A DNA stretch of 62,003 nucleotides from Nitrososphaerota archaeon (GTDB lineage Archaea > Thermoproteota > Nitrososphaeria > Nitrososphaerales > CADDZS01). Shown here one piece after another: positions 53,701 to 61,917 of the stretch (the first letter of the stretch is position 1; each line of letters begins with the position of its first letter). Under the pieces are notes generated by a model, which worked only from the letters and a program-made list of their open reading frames with translations, was not told where the DNA came from and made no database searches. A program made the position numbers and the translations under genes. The DNA lies in assembly GCA_013288145.1 (NCBI GenBank), contig JABDCJ010000001.1, positions 1-62,003 on the forward strand, written 5' to 3'.

Positions 53701-54563
53701 TCGGTCTACCCCGTCTGATAGAACTAGTCGACGCAAGAAAACAGCCGGCAACTCCATCCATGGACGTATTTCTGGACGAGGAAACCAAAAAGTCAAATGA
53801 AAAAGCGATCAAGGTCGCAAACCAGATCAGATTCACAAAGGTTGGAAATGTCATATCGAAATCCGAAGTCGATCCTTCGGGCGAGATCTATCTTTTCGTG
53901 AGCCCCGAAAAAATGGAAGAACGACAGGTCGAGCTCTCGGACATCACAGCTGCAATTGAATCTCCAAAACGCGAAGTTTCCGTGGATGAAGCAAGCAAGG
54001 TGATCACAATCAAGATCGACGTCGACTTTGCATCGCTCCACATTCACAAAAATAAAATCCTCAACCAAAAGGTAAAGGGAATTCCGGGAATCGATCGTGT
54101 CACTGTAGTAAAGGAAGGCGAGGAGTGGAAGATTCAAACCTCGGGTTCGAACCTCCAGAAGGTCAGAGCAATCGAGGGAGTCGACAAGTCAAGGACTACG
54201 ACAAACAACATCTTCGAAATTTACCAGGCTCTTGGAATCGAAGCTGCCAGAGCTGCTTTGGTCAGAGAGATCATTAGCACGCTGGAAGAACAGGGATTGG
54301 AAGTCGATATCAGGCACATCTACCTGGTCGCAGACCTTATGACTAGCAAGGGCTTTCTGCAGCAGATCGGACGGCACGGTGTTGCAGGGACAAAGACGAG
54401 CGTTCTCGCTAGAGCGGCTTTCGAAATCACTGTCCCGACTCTCGCCGAGGCAGCAGTAAGGGGCGAAACAGAAGATCTCCGGGGAGTCACGGAAAATGTC
54501 ATAGTGGGTCTTCCGATCCCGGTGGGAACTGGAATGATAGACGTCTTCATGCGAGGAGTGTAG
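50772..54563 (+). CDS. rpoA: RNA polymerase subunit A, A' and A'' fused
   Basis: 1263 residues in one frame. The N-terminal zinc motif CATCGNTAPKCPGHFGH, the catalytic Mg-binding NSDFDGDEMN (D461, D463, D465) and the bridge/trigger region (QMTLRTFHFAG, near 960-980) are in one chain. Most archaea split this gene into A' and A''; a fused form is typical of thaumarchaea and a few other lineages. Spacing of 24 bases after rpoB. Confidence 0.97.
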   Translation: MSLEESIKAVGGIRFAFLSPSEIRKYSVAEITAPETYDEDGMPVQGGLMDNRLGTLEPGQKCATCGNTAPKCPGHFGHVELAEPVIHIAFVDEVHKLLISTCRACGRLRLSEEDIAEYRKRLDERSSSSPMLIEIISREILAKVKKAKECFHCGRGQYEIEFTKPTVFHEITETGGATRLLPVAIRERLERITSDDLKLLGYDPTSARPEWLILQVLPVPPVAVRPSITLESGIRSEDDLTHKIVDILRVNQRVRESKESGTPPLIVQDLVDLLQYHVTTYFDNEVSGIPQAHHRSGRPLKTISQRLKGKEGRFRGSLSGKRVDFSSRTVISPDPSLDISEVGIPFEVARKLTIPEKTSPWNAEFLKKLILNGPFRHPGANYIIRPDGIKIRLDYVTDLQMHADSLAPGFIVERHLIDGDIVIFNRQPSLHRMSVMAHYVKVLPYRTFRLHPAVCPPYNSDFDGDEMNLHVPQSEEARSEALTLMRVQDQILSPRYGGPIIGGIRDFLTVAYLLTKEGTYLGKEEFTNLAVAGGYPPKSDLPKPEKTDPVPLYSGKQLFSLFLPKDFNYVLVSKWEKSSRGAGKDVVIKNGVLLSGVIDRAAIGAEESDSILHRIAKDYGTDEARNFLNSILRVLKAFITRSGFSYGFDELELPEEARNKISETLDDSYARVAELNTQYENGTLPETRGLSPENALEFYVANELSRAREKAGRIADKSFSPTNAGIIMARTGARGSTLNLGQMTAALGQQSVRGKRIEKGYLSRALPHFPNHDPSPNARGFVRSNYRDGLNPIEFFFHAMGGREGLVDTAVRTQQSGYMQRRLVNALEHLKVEYDLTVRDPNGNIIQFKYGEDGIDPAKSDHGRAVNLERLVDTVALSSDANKAAAESTIERTVEKYSAHLNPRLRTDLLEALRGSKLDPKSVEKVCERVAELVKKGTVEPGEASGIVAAQSIGEPGTQMTLRTFHFAGVKERDVTLGLPRLIELVDARKQPATPSMDVFLDEETKKSNEKAIKVANQIRFTKVGNVISKSEVDPSGEIYLFVSPEKMEERQVELSDITAAIESPKREVSVDEASKVITIKIDVDFASLHIHKNKILNQKVKGIPGIDRVTVVKEGEEWKIQTSGSNLQKVRAIEGVDKSRTTTNNIFEIYQALGIEAARAALVREIISTLEEQGLEVDIRHIYLVADLMTSKGFLQQIGRHGVAGTKTSVLARAAFEITVPTLAEAAVRGETEDLRGVTENVIVGLPIPVGTGMIDVFMRGV

Positions 54564-54575
54564 GTGGCGAAGTAA

Positions 54576-55163
54576 ATGCCTGAGCATCTAGATCTCGAAA
54601 AGCAGCTAAAGCTCGTTTCAAAGACGGGCACTTACGTGGTTGGTAGAAGAGAAGTCTCAAACTCACTGAAAGGAAGCAAGCTTCTTGTGTGGTCGGCGTC
54701 AGCGAACCTCCCGCAGAATATCTTGGACGAAGCGAGAAACCTTTCCGTGCCTGCGATCAAGTTTGCAGGCAACCCGGTTGAACTCGGAAGAGCCTGCGGG
54801 ATACCCTTCAGAGTCTCTGTAATTGCTCTAAAGTCCACTGGGGACGCGGACCTTACTCCGTTCACAAAATCCTCCGATTACCACTCTGGCGTTATTGTTG
54901 CTGAGCCGAAACAGGAACCAAGAATGGAAGCAAAATCAAAGGACGAGACGGAAGCCAAGCCCAAACGGGAAACAAAAAAGAAAGATAGCGAAGAAAAGCC
55001 AAAGAAGGCTTCAAAGAAGTCCGCGGCTGGCGACGAAGAAAAGAAGTCACGCAAGAAAGCTGATCCTGAAAAAACTGTCTCAAAGAAGGATGCGGACGAA
55101 GAGCCAAAGCAGAAAAAGGTAGCCAAAAAGAAGAAAAAATCCGATGTTGAGGAAGAGGAATAG
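54576..55163 (+). CDS. rpl30e: Ribosomal protein eL30 with long charged C-terminal tail
   Basis: 195 residues. The first 105 or so match eL30/L7Ae-type: LVSKTGTYVVGRREVSNSLK, then KLLVWSASANLPQNILDEAR, then AIKFAGNPVELGRACGIPFR. The remaining about 85 residues are Lys/Glu-rich repeats (KPKRETKKKD, KKASKKSA, EEPKQKKVAKKKKKS). The usual protein ends near 105. Between rpoA and nusA, the standard place. The stop codon lies inside a 22-base palindrome. Confidence 0.88.
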   Translation: MPEHLDLEKQLKLVSKTGTYVVGRREVSNSLKGSKLLVWSASANLPQNILDEARNLSVPAIKFAGNPVELGRACGIPFRVSVIALKSTGDADLTPFTKSSDYHSGVIVAEPKQEPRMEAKSKDETEAKPKRETKKKDSEEKPKKASKKSAAGDEEKKSRKKADPEKTVSKKDADEEPKQKKVAKKKKKSDVEEEE

Positions 55164-55175
55164 TACTATTCCTCT
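55154..55175. terminator. 22-base perfect palindrome at the eL30 stop
   Basis: The 22 bases from 55154 to 55175 read the same on both strands (around the tagtacta centre) and include the TAG at 55161-55163. It can form a tight hairpin or bind a dimeric protein. It lies 57 bases before nusA, so it may limit read-through or shape translation. Confidence 0.4.
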
Positions 55176-55231
55176 GACCGTCTTCAGCTCGCAAGTTCAA
55201 GTTCAATGGGATTTCTTCCTGTTAAGAAGAC

Positions 55232-55711
55232 GTGCGCAAACAAGGTTCCATTGTTTCTAAGTTGAACGATAACAGGATCAAACTAACTTCCGAGGAGCTA
55301 GGGTTGATGTCCCTCTTCCAGAATATTTCTGGGGCGACAGCGCGGGATTGCGTGATCGACTCCAAAGTAGAGAGGGTTATCTTTGTTGTTAACCGTGGCG
55401 AAATGGGTCTTGCGATCGGCAGGTCTGGAGAGACGATCAAGAAAGTTCAGAAGGCCATCGGAAAGCAAATAGAACTCGTGGAGTGGTCTGACGATGCAAA
55501 GCAGTTCGTCTTGAACTCGCTCAATCCACAGCTCGTGACCGAGGTTCGGGTCTCCGAAAAGCCGGATGGATCTAAAACCGTAACGGTTGTGGTGGATGAG
55601 AAAAAGAAGGGCGCAGTTCTGGGAAAGGGCGGCCGAAATGCCGAGAAAGCAAGGCTTCTTGCACGTAGGTATTTCTCAATTGAGACGATACACATAGTGG
55701 CGTCGCAGTAG
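55232..55711 (+). CDS. nusA: Transcription factor NusA-like KH protein
   Basis: 159 residues from GTG (TTG 55262 is another start). Two KH-type RNA-binding motifs: MGLAIGRSGETIKKVQKAIG and KGAVLGKGGRNAEKARLLA. Archaeal NusA homologues consist only of the KH part, and lie in the str operon. Role in transcription elongation/termination or rRNA processing. Confidence 0.92.
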   Translation: MRKQGSIVSKLNDNRIKLTSEELGLMSLFQNISGATARDCVIDSKVERVIFVVNRGEMGLAIGRSGETIKKVQKAIGKQIELVEWSDDAKQFVLNSLNPQLVTEVRVSEKPDGSKTVTVVVDEKKKGAVLGKGGRNAEKARLLARRYFSIETIHIVASQ

Positions 55712-55721
55712 ACTCGCAAAT

Positions 55722-55736
55722 ACGTTTTTATAAGAT
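55722..55736 (+). promoter_or_regulatory. TATA element for uS12
   Basis: The box tttttataag (centre about 55729) lies 29 bases before TTG 55758. This implies a leaderless transcript for uS12-uS7 in addition to read-through from upstream. Confidence 0.5.
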
Positions 55737-55757
55737 TCAGAGAGTTTAGTTGCTACT

Positions 55758-56201
55758 TTGAGCAAGTCCAAGTCTCCAAATGGAGAGTTTGCTGCGAGAA
55801 AGCAGGCTCAGAAAAGACAGCGACTTCGCTGGTCGGACAAATACTACAAACGACGAATGCTGATGCTTGACAAAAAGGCTGATCCGCTGGAGGGCGCGCC
55901 GCAGGCAAGGGGTATTGTATTGGAGAAGATCGGCATAGAGTCTAAGCAGCCAAACTCTGCTATACGAAAATGCGTTAGGGTTCAGCTTGTAAAGAATGGA
56001 AAGCAAATTACTGCTTTTCTCCCGGGTGATGGCGCGCTAAATTTCATAGATGAACACGACGAAGTAGGAATCCAGGGAATCGGTGGTTCAACCGGCGGTG
56101 CGATGGGAGATATTCCGGGTGTCAGGTTTGAAGTTTACAAAGTTAATGACGTTTCTCTGAATGAATTAGTCTACGGACGAAAGGAAAAACCGCGGAGGTA
56201 A
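55758..56201 (+). CDS. rps12: 30S ribosomal protein uS12
   Basis: 147 residues from TTG. The decoding-site loop [15 protein letters not shown] and the [16 protein letters not shown] signature are clear. Archaeal length. uS7 follows seven bases later. Confidence 0.97.
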   Translation: MSKSKSPNGEFAARKQAQKRQRLRWSDKYYKRRMLMLDKKADPLEGAPQARGIVLEKIGIESKQPNSAIRKCVRVQLVKNGKQITAFLPGDGALNFIDEHDEVGIQGIGGSTGGAMGDIPGVRFEVYKVNDVSLNELVYGRKEKPRR

Positions 56202-56208
56202 ATAGCGA

Positions 56209-56805
56209 TTGCCAGAACCAAAGCTCTTGCTTTTTGAAAAATGGGATGTCGCCGGAATCAAGATTAACGACGCCGGCCTGCAAAGGACGATTTCGCTGAA
56301 ACCTTCTATCGCTGTCACTTCAATGGGAAGACACGAACACAAGAAGTTTGGAAAGCTTGAGGTAAACATCATCGAGCGGCTCGCCAATAACATCATGCAC
56401 TTTGGAAAAAAATACGCAAAGAATGCAGGACGGATGGGTGGGAAAAAACAGCGGGCGCTGAAGATAGTAGCTTCAGTGTTGGATATCATTTCGCTGAAGA
56501 CGGGACAGAATCCAATCGAAGTAGTGGTTAGGGCGGTTGAGAATTCATCGCCTAACGAAGATACCACGCGAATAGCATACGGAGGAGTCGTCTATCACGT
56601 TGCAGTTGACATTGCTCCCAGCCGGCGGGTTGATCTCGCGTTGAGGTTTATTTCGGAAGGTTTGAGAGAAGCGGCTTTTTCTTCACCTCAGAGCGTTGAA
56701 GAGATTCTCGCGGACGAAATTATCAAGGCTGCAAACAACGATACCAACAGCTTTGCAATCAAGAAAAAGAACGAACAAGAACGGATCGCAATGTCGTCGC
56801 GTTAG
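56209..56805 (+). CDS. rps7: 30S ribosomal protein uS7
   Basis: 198 residues from TTG. Blocks: KKYAKNAGRMGGKKQRALKI, VVRAVENSSPNEDTTRIAYG and the C-terminal SPQSVEEILADEIIKAANND. Normal archaeal length. Co-operon with uS12; a terminator follows. Confidence 0.97.
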   Translation: MPEPKLLLFEKWDVAGIKINDAGLQRTISLKPSIAVTSMGRHEHKKFGKLEVNIIERLANNIMHFGKKYAKNAGRMGGKKQRALKIVASVLDIISLKTGQNPIEVVVRAVENSSPNEDTTRIAYGGVVYHVAVDIAPSRRVDLALRFISEGLREAAFSSPQSVEEILADEIIKAANNDTNSFAIKKKNEQERIAMSSR

Positions 56806-56823
56806 GACAATAAGATTACTTTC

Positions 56824-56851
56824 GAGAGAATTTTTTCTCTCATCACTTTTT
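56824..56851 (+). terminator. Terminator after rps7
   Basis: Stem gagagaa (56824-56830) and ttctctc (56835-56841) with a four-base loop, then a T-rich run (cacttttt). It separates uS7 from the EF1A promoter. Confidence 0.6.
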
Positions 56852-56876
56852 CAAATTCTCAGTGTAAACTGAAAGC

Positions 56877-56893
56877 GGAAAAGGTTTAAAACA
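56877..56893 (+). promoter_or_regulatory. BRE/TATA promoter of EF1A
   Basis: cggaaaagg then gtttaaaac (TATA centre about 56888) fits the archaeal BRE/TATA consensus. It lies about 49 bases before the EF1A ATG, so a leader of around 23 bases is expected. Confidence 0.65.
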
Positions 56894-56936
56894 TGTTGGC
56901 CGCAATTAGGGCCTTATCCAAGGACGAGTATCGAAA

Positions 56937-58268
56937 ATGGCAGAAAAGCCTCACTTGAATCTCATTGTAACGGGACACGTTGACCACGGTAAGTCAACAA
57001 CTATGGGTCACTTTTTGTTCGATATGGGAGCTGTTGATCAGCGAACCATCGACGAGTTTGCAAAAGAATCTGAAAAGACTGGAAAGGGTGACACTTTCAA
57101 GTATGCATGGGTTATGGACAGCCTGAAGGATGAAAGGGAACGAGGAGTCACAATTGACCTTGCATTTCAAAAATTTGAAACTCAAAAGTATAATTTCACT
57201 CTGATTGATGCACCAGGCCACCGCGATTTCATAAAGAACATGATTACCGGCGCATCGGAAGCAGACTGCGCAGTAGTCCTTGTCTCTGGTAAACCAGGAG
57301 AAACTGAAGTCGGTACGGGATCTGGAGGTCAGACTAGGGAACACGCCTTCCTTCTGAAGACTCTGGGAGTTAACCAGGTCGTTTGTTGCATCAACAAGAT
57401 GGACGATCCGATCATCGGTTACAAAGAAGCACGTTATACCGAAGTAAAGGGTGAAATGGAAAAGCTGCTAAAGACCGTCGGTTTCAACATTGCCAAGATT
57501 CGCTTCATCCCGGTGTCCGGATGGCAGGGTGACAACCTTGTCAAGAAGAGCACGAACATGCCCTGGTACAAGGGTCCAACTCTAAAGGAAGCTCTTGACG
57601 AGTTCGAGCCGCCACCGAAACCAACTGAGAAACCTCTGCGAATGCCTCTACAGGACGTTTACTCAATTACTGGTGTAGGTACTGTCCCAGTAGGCAGGAT
57701 TGAAACCGGTAAAATGAAGATCGGTGATCAGGTCATCGTAATGCCTGAGGGACTGATAGGTGAAGTCAAGACAATCGAGTCGCACCACGTTCAGATGCAA
57801 GAGGCAGTCTCTGGCGACAACATTGGTGTCAACTTGAGAGGTATCGGCAAGGGTGAAATAAAGCGTGGTTCTGTTCTAGGTCCTTCTAACAACCCGCCAT
57901 CAATAGCAAGAGCGTTTAGGGCGCAAATCATCGTCGTCCATCACCCAACTGCAATCGCAGCAGGATACACCCCAGTATTGCATGCTCACACTGCCCAGGT
58001 CGCAGCCACTATTACAGAAATCGAATCAAAGATAGATCCTAGGACTGGACAGCCTACTGAAGAAAAACCTAAGTCGATCAAGACCGGCGACTCTGCGATC
58101 ATCATAATAAAGCCGCTCAGACCCCTATGCATTGAGACCTTCAAAGAATATCCGGAGCTTGGACGCTTCGCGCTAAGAGACATGGGAACAACTATCGCTG
58201 CGGGAGTTGTCCGCGAAATCACCGAAAAGGGAACTGCTGAAACGGCAAAAGCTGTCGCCAAAGCTTAG
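56937..58268 (+). CDS. tuf: Translation elongation factor 1-alpha
   Basis: 443 residues. The GTPase motifs are GHVDHGKST, DAPGHRDF and NKMD, followed by the beta-barrel domains 2 and 3. It delivers aminoacyl-tRNA to the ribosome. It has its own strong promoter and a terminator. Confidence 0.97.
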   Translation: MAEKPHLNLIVTGHVDHGKSTTMGHFLFDMGAVDQRTIDEFAKESEKTGKGDTFKYAWVMDSLKDERERGVTIDLAFQKFETQKYNFTLIDAPGHRDFIKNMITGASEADCAVVLVSGKPGETEVGTGSGGQTREHAFLLKTLGVNQVVCCINKMDDPIIGYKEARYTEVKGEMEKLLKTVGFNIAKIRFIPVSGWQGDNLVKKSTNMPWYKGPTLKEALDEFEPPPKPTEKPLRMPLQDVYSITGVGTVPVGRIETGKMKIGDQVIVMPEGLIGEVKTIESHHVQMQEAVSGDNIGVNLRGIGKGEIKRGSVLGPSNNPPSIARAFRAQIIVVHHPTAIAAGYTPVLHAHTAQVAATITEIESKIDPRTGQPTEEKPKSIKTGDSAIIIIKPLRPLCIETFKEYPELGRFALRDMGTTIAAGVVREITEKGTAETAKAVAKA

Positions 58269-58270
58269 AT

Positions 58271-58326
58271 TTTCTCGAGTTTTTTCTAACTTCTCGAGAA
58301 AGTCGACCCCTCCTACTCTTTTTTTG
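58271..58326 (+). terminator. Terminator after EF1A
   Basis: Perfect 9-base stem tttctcgag (58271-58279) and ctcgagaaa (58293-58301), then T-rich sequence ending in a run of T (58316-58325). Confidence 0.7.
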
Positions 58327-58636
58327 TTGCTAAACAAATTGTGTAGGGTAGGATCTGATTCGATTCGGACTTCGAATCAGGGTTGAGATTAGATGGTCTT
58401 GTCCCTAGTCGAAGTCCAGTTCTGGAAGATCGTTACAGAGATCGATTAAGACCCTTAATCTCGGGTACGGATTGTGTTTTCCATAACAAAATCGGGTACA
58501 CTCTGTTCTCTTTCTTGGCCAAGCATGAATTTCGTCGTTCAAGTAATTGAACAAGGCGGGTAGCCGTTGAACGTACCGTTCAAGTCCGCTGTTTCTAATA
58601 TGATCGGGGACTTTGTTGAAAACTCAAGTGAACCGA
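58327..58636. promoter_or_regulatory. 310-base upstream region with hairpin and four GTTCAA half-sites
   Basis: A perfect 8-base stem ctgattcg/cgaatcag lies at 58355-58380. Further on, GTTCAA-N4-TTGAAC (58537-58552) and TTGAAC-N5-GTTCAA (58567-58583) form two facing inverted repeats near the DUF4382 gene. No gene was seen. Confidence 0.5.
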
Positions 58637-60193
58637 ATGTCTACGAAAACCAAAGTAATCGTATCGGGCGCAGTCGCAGCAATAATTGCGATAGCGCTGA
58701 TCGGCGCAGTCGTGTTCACGCCTGGAATCGTGAACAGGAGTTCATCCTCCACTACGGTAATAGGTGGTTCCAGCAGCGTGAGCACATCAATTCAAGGCTC
58801 CAGCAGTTCTTCGAGTTATTCCGCGGGTTCGGGCGGCTCGGGGACTATGGCAGTTTTGATGACTGACCCACCAACTGTACCGACAGGCGTAACAGCAGTA
58901 TACATCACATACAGCGATGTCCAAGTCCACTTTGCCAACGCGGGCAATCAGACTGGTTGGACTGATCTCGGGGTCTCTGGCAAGATCAATCTGATGAGCA
59001 TCGTAAACGAGAGCCAGACCATTGCATCGACCAACATCACATCCGGTAAGTTCAACGGAATAAGATTCAATGTAACGTCGGCGGTTGTAACCTTCCAGGG
59101 TACAAACTATACAGCGGATCTAGTGTACCAGGAGCACACACTATACGTCTGGATACCGGGCGGAATAGTAGTCTCGAATGGTCAGACCACCGGAGCAATG
59201 ATTGACCTAGCCCCAACAGTGCTACTTCTCGGGAACACGACGAATCCCACGTTTGCCTTCATTCCAGCGGCAACTGCATACACTCTGCCAGCAAACTCGA
59301 TCTCAAATCATCCACACGTCGGTGACAGAGATGACTGGAAGAACAAGGACTCGACAGGAGCGTGGTTCCAGACAAGGTTCCAGCTGACGGGAGCTAGTCT
59401 AACCCTGAACTCGCTGAGCGTCAGTGTCCTAAATACCGGCAACGCGACCGTGATCTTCCACATGATCGCACTAACTACCACAACCACACCGAGCGGCGGA
59501 TGGGTACCAAACACTGCAATCGGAGCGATCTCAAAAACTTCAGAGTTCTTCATAATCGCACCAAATGGAACTCTCTATCCACTCGTTTCATCGAACCGCG
59601 AGGGAGCTGAGCAGACTCTGGCACTTTCGGGATTTGCACTTGCTCCAGGAGACAGCGCGACATTCAACTTCAACGGAAAAATGCTGATTGGAGCACTAGC
59701 TCTGCTGCAGGGACATACGCCAACTCAGAGTATCGCTATTGGACAGAAATACATCGTAACAGTTCTGGGTAGCGGCCAGCACGCTCAGACAGCAGTGTAT
59801 GCGAGCGCAACAAGCACCACTTCGATATCCTCAACGCTGACCACTAGTAAGAGCACAACAAGTGCACCTACCACAACATCCAGCAGTGCCACAAGCTCTT
59901 CAACTACATCATCTCCATCTTCAACCAGCTCGACCTCAACCATCACAAGTACTTCCACTATGACAACCACCAGTACTGCAACCTCCACGAGTACTGCGAC
60001 ATCCACCAGTAGTGCGACATCCACAGGCACTTCTACATCAACTACCACTGCCACTTCGACCAGTCCTTCAACGACGACCTCAAGCGGTACCTCGACAAGT
60101 TCGGGTAGCAGTTCGACCACTTCGGGATCGTCAACGACAGGAACATCAACGAGTACAACCACTGCAACATCAACAACTACCTCATCAGCCTAG
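58637..60193 (+). CDS. Secreted DUF4382-like protein with Ser/Thr-rich tail
   Basis: About 518 residues from ATG 58637. A signal/anchor helix (VIVSGAVAAIIAIALIGAVVF) is followed by a Ser/Gly-rich linker. A beta-rich domain follows (MAVLMTDPPTVPTGVTAVYI, then TSGKFNGIRFNVTSAVVTF) of the DUF4382 kind. About 200 further residues precede the last 130, which are almost all Ser and Thr, likely glycosylated. The protein lacks a C-terminal anchor helix, so attachment would be through the N-terminal helix. Likely a cell-surface protein. Confidence 0.75.
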   Translation: MSTKTKVIVSGAVAAIIAIALIGAVVFTPGIVNRSSSSTTVIGGSSSVSTSIQGSSSSSSYSAGSGGSGTMAVLMTDPPTVPTGVTAVYITYSDVQVHFANAGNQTGWTDLGVSGKINLMSIVNESQTIASTNITSGKFNGIRFNVTSAVVTFQGTNYTADLVYQEHTLYVWIPGGIVVSNGQTTGAMIDLAPTVLLLGNTTNPTFAFIPAATAYTLPANSISNHPHVGDRDDWKNKDSTGAWFQTRFQLTGASLTLNSLSVSVLNTGNATVIFHMIALTTTTTPSGGWVPNTAIGAISKTSEFFIIAPNGTLYPLVSSNREGAEQTLALSGFALAPGDSATFNFNGKMLIGALALLQGHTPTQSIAIGQKYIVTVLGSGQHAQTAVYASATSTTSISSTLTTSKSTTSAPTTTSSSATSSSTTSSPSSTSSTSTITSTSTMTTTSTATSTSTATSTSSATSTGTSTSTTTATSTSPSTTTSSGTSTSSGSSSTTSGSSTTGTSTSTTTATSTTTSSA

Positions 60194-60216
60194 AAACGAA
60201 AAGGCCGGAAACTATA

Positions 60217-60258
60217 GGATTGCGAACAACAACGCAATCCCTCTTCCTTTCTTTTCTA
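60217..60258 (+). terminator. Terminator after the DUF4382 gene
   Basis: Perfect 8-base stem ggattgcg (60217-60224) and cgcaatcc (60233-60240) with an eight-base loop, then a T/C-rich tail. Confidence 0.65.
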
Positions 60259-60289
60259 AACCACAATGCGTAATTTGCAAAGTATCGGA

Positions 60290-61255
60290 TCAATCATTGC
60301 ACGAGAGCTCTTGAACAACTTCCATCCAGGCATCGCGAACATTCTTCGCGTTGTAACCACCTCCTCCCATCGCAAGAATCTTACCCCCGCAAATTCTATG
60401 CGAAAGATCGTGCAATTTTCTAGAGGCGTAGGCGTGAGCTTCCGAACTATAGTTTAGGTGAGTCAGCGGATCTCCTCGAAGACCATCGGCGCCGCATTGA
60501 AGGAAAATTATTTCCGGCTCTGATGCTTCTATGAAATTCAGCACTCTTTCGAATCCCTGAAAGAAAGTATCATCTCCCGAACTCGGAGGGAGTGGAATGT
60601 TGAGTTTGGTTCCAGCGGCAGCTCCAATCCCAGTCTCCTCAGCCGATCCGGTGCCCGGATAAAGGAACCTTCCGTCTTCATGGATATCTCCAATGATGAC
60701 CCGAGGATCCTCTTCGAAACCGTAATAGACACCATCACCGTGATGGCCATCTATATCGACATACGCAATTCTAGACATACCATCCGCGAGACTTTTTGCT
60801 ATTCCAACGGCAGCGTCATTGAAGACACAAAATCCGCCAGCCCTATCTTTCCTGGCGTGGTGAAGCCCGCCAACAGGATTGAAGAAATGGTCGAGTTCCC
60901 CCGTGGAGATTTTCTTCAGACCGGCGAGAGTGCTACCAACAGTATACAACGAGGCTTCGTATACTCCGTGAAATGCAGGCGTATCTCCGTAATCGAGAAA
61001 ACCTTCACCGGATTGGGACTTGTTCCTAACGAAATCCACGTACTCTTGTTTGTGAAATAGAGTCAGATCATTTACAGTACATTGGGTCGGCCGATAGATT
61101 TCCACGCCATCTCGCTTGCTCAAGGTATCGAAGAAGAGCTTCGTTCGGTTGTTGTTTAGCGGATGTCCACCGGGGAATGAATAAAGCTCTGATTCGGGAC
61201 CAAAAGCTACTCCCAATTTGCATTTGACTTTCGAGCTGTCTTCTTTCAATAGCAT
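60290..61255 (-). CDS. Histone deacetylase/acetoin utilisation family protein
   Basis: 321 residues. The zinc-dependent deacetylase motifs GGLHHARKDRAGGFCVFND and YVDIDGHHGDGV, plus AMGGGGYN and the Asp in LQCGADGLRGDP, are complete. It removes acetyl groups from lysines or small molecules. Its ATG overlaps the end of the broken cyclase gene upstream, so both were once coupled. Confidence 0.92.
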   Translation of the reverse strand: MLLKEDSSKVKCKLGVAFGPESELYSFPGGHPLNNNRTKLFFDTLSKRDGVEIYRPTQCTVNDLTLFHKQEYVDFVRNKSQSGEGFLDYGDTPAFHGVYEASLYTVGSTLAGLKKISTGELDHFFNPVGGLHHARKDRAGGFCVFNDAAVGIAKSLADGMSRIAYVDIDGHHGDGVYYGFEEDPRVIIGDIHEDGRFLYPGTGSAEETGIGAAAGTKLNIPLPPSSGDDTFFQGFERVLNFIEASEPEIIFLQCGADGLRGDPLTHLNYSSEAHAYASRKLHDLSHRICGGKILAMGGGGYNAKNVRDAWMEVVQELSCND

Positions 61256-61917
61256 GTTTCACGGACTTGTTCAATCGGAACGGCAATCGATCTGCTGGGC
61301 CAGCCGTCTCCACCCTTCAGCTTGAGAGGTAAACAGATGAAAAGTATTCGGCGACCCTAAACCGCTTCAGCTCTTTGGAAGGTGGCTCAATTAGGAAGAC
61401 TCCATCTGCGAAGAGTATTTTGCATGCGGGTGCGGTCTTTTCATGAATTTTTCTATCCTCAGAAAATCAATTCCAAATGCCCTGATTTTCCTGTTTACGA
61501 AATACTGGGCCCCATCCAGTCATACCTAAGATTCGTATCCGGATCGCCCCAATAGTCTCTCGAACCTGTATAGCAGAGCAAGAAATCTCCTTCGATTTCG
61601 CAGTTTCTAATTTCGTTTTCAGATCGTCCGCATCGATGCCAGATCCAATTTGCTTTGCGGAGAAATCCAAAACGACCGCTTCTCCCTACAAGACTTATCA
61701 CTGGGATCGGATCGATCCTTATTCCATCAGGGATAAAGTGGACCGGAGCATCCATGTGAGTGCCGGTGTGCGATCCGTGCGTCATTCGGGTAAGGTTTAC
61801 GCTATTCTTCGCAAGGCTTGCCGCAGGCTCGAATTTAGGAAAGGGATCACCTGGATAAACAGGCATTCCGTTTTCAAGAGTTTGCGTAAGATCTACTGCC
61901 TTCTCAAACTGTACATT
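61246..61917 (-). pseudogene. Cyclase/kynurenine formamidase-family gene, frameshifted
   Basis: The conserved family sequence is spread over all three frames. From the start: FEKAVDLTQTLENGMPVYPG, then LTRMTHGSHTGTHMDAPVHF with the metal motif, in one frame to about 61678. VVLDFSAKQIGSGIDADDLK is in a second frame. EGDFLLCYTGSRDYWGD returns to the first to about 61500. YFVNRKIRAFGIDFLRIEKF, then CKILFADGVFLIEPPSKELK, then CLPLKLKGGDGWPSRSIAV are again shifted. At least five lesions, near 61912, 61675, 61590, 61508, 61448 and 61340. Real decay, or a poor-quality read region at the end of the window. Confidence 0.83.

Noticed and set aside
54148..54165. GGGTTCGAACC resembling a tRNA T-arm
   Set aside because: It lies inside the rpoA coding frame (codons for SGSNL) and has no other tRNA parts.
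59785..60162. 125-residue minus-strand frame rich in Val/Glu/Asp
   Set aside because: It is the complement of the Ser/Thr-rich tail of the DUF4382 protein and reflects repeated codons only.
59809..60190. Repeated short DNA units (agtactgcaac and similar), possible tandem repeat or CRISPR-like array
   Set aside because: The repeats are degenerate codons for Ser/Thr within a coding frame; there are no constant repeats with unique spacers.
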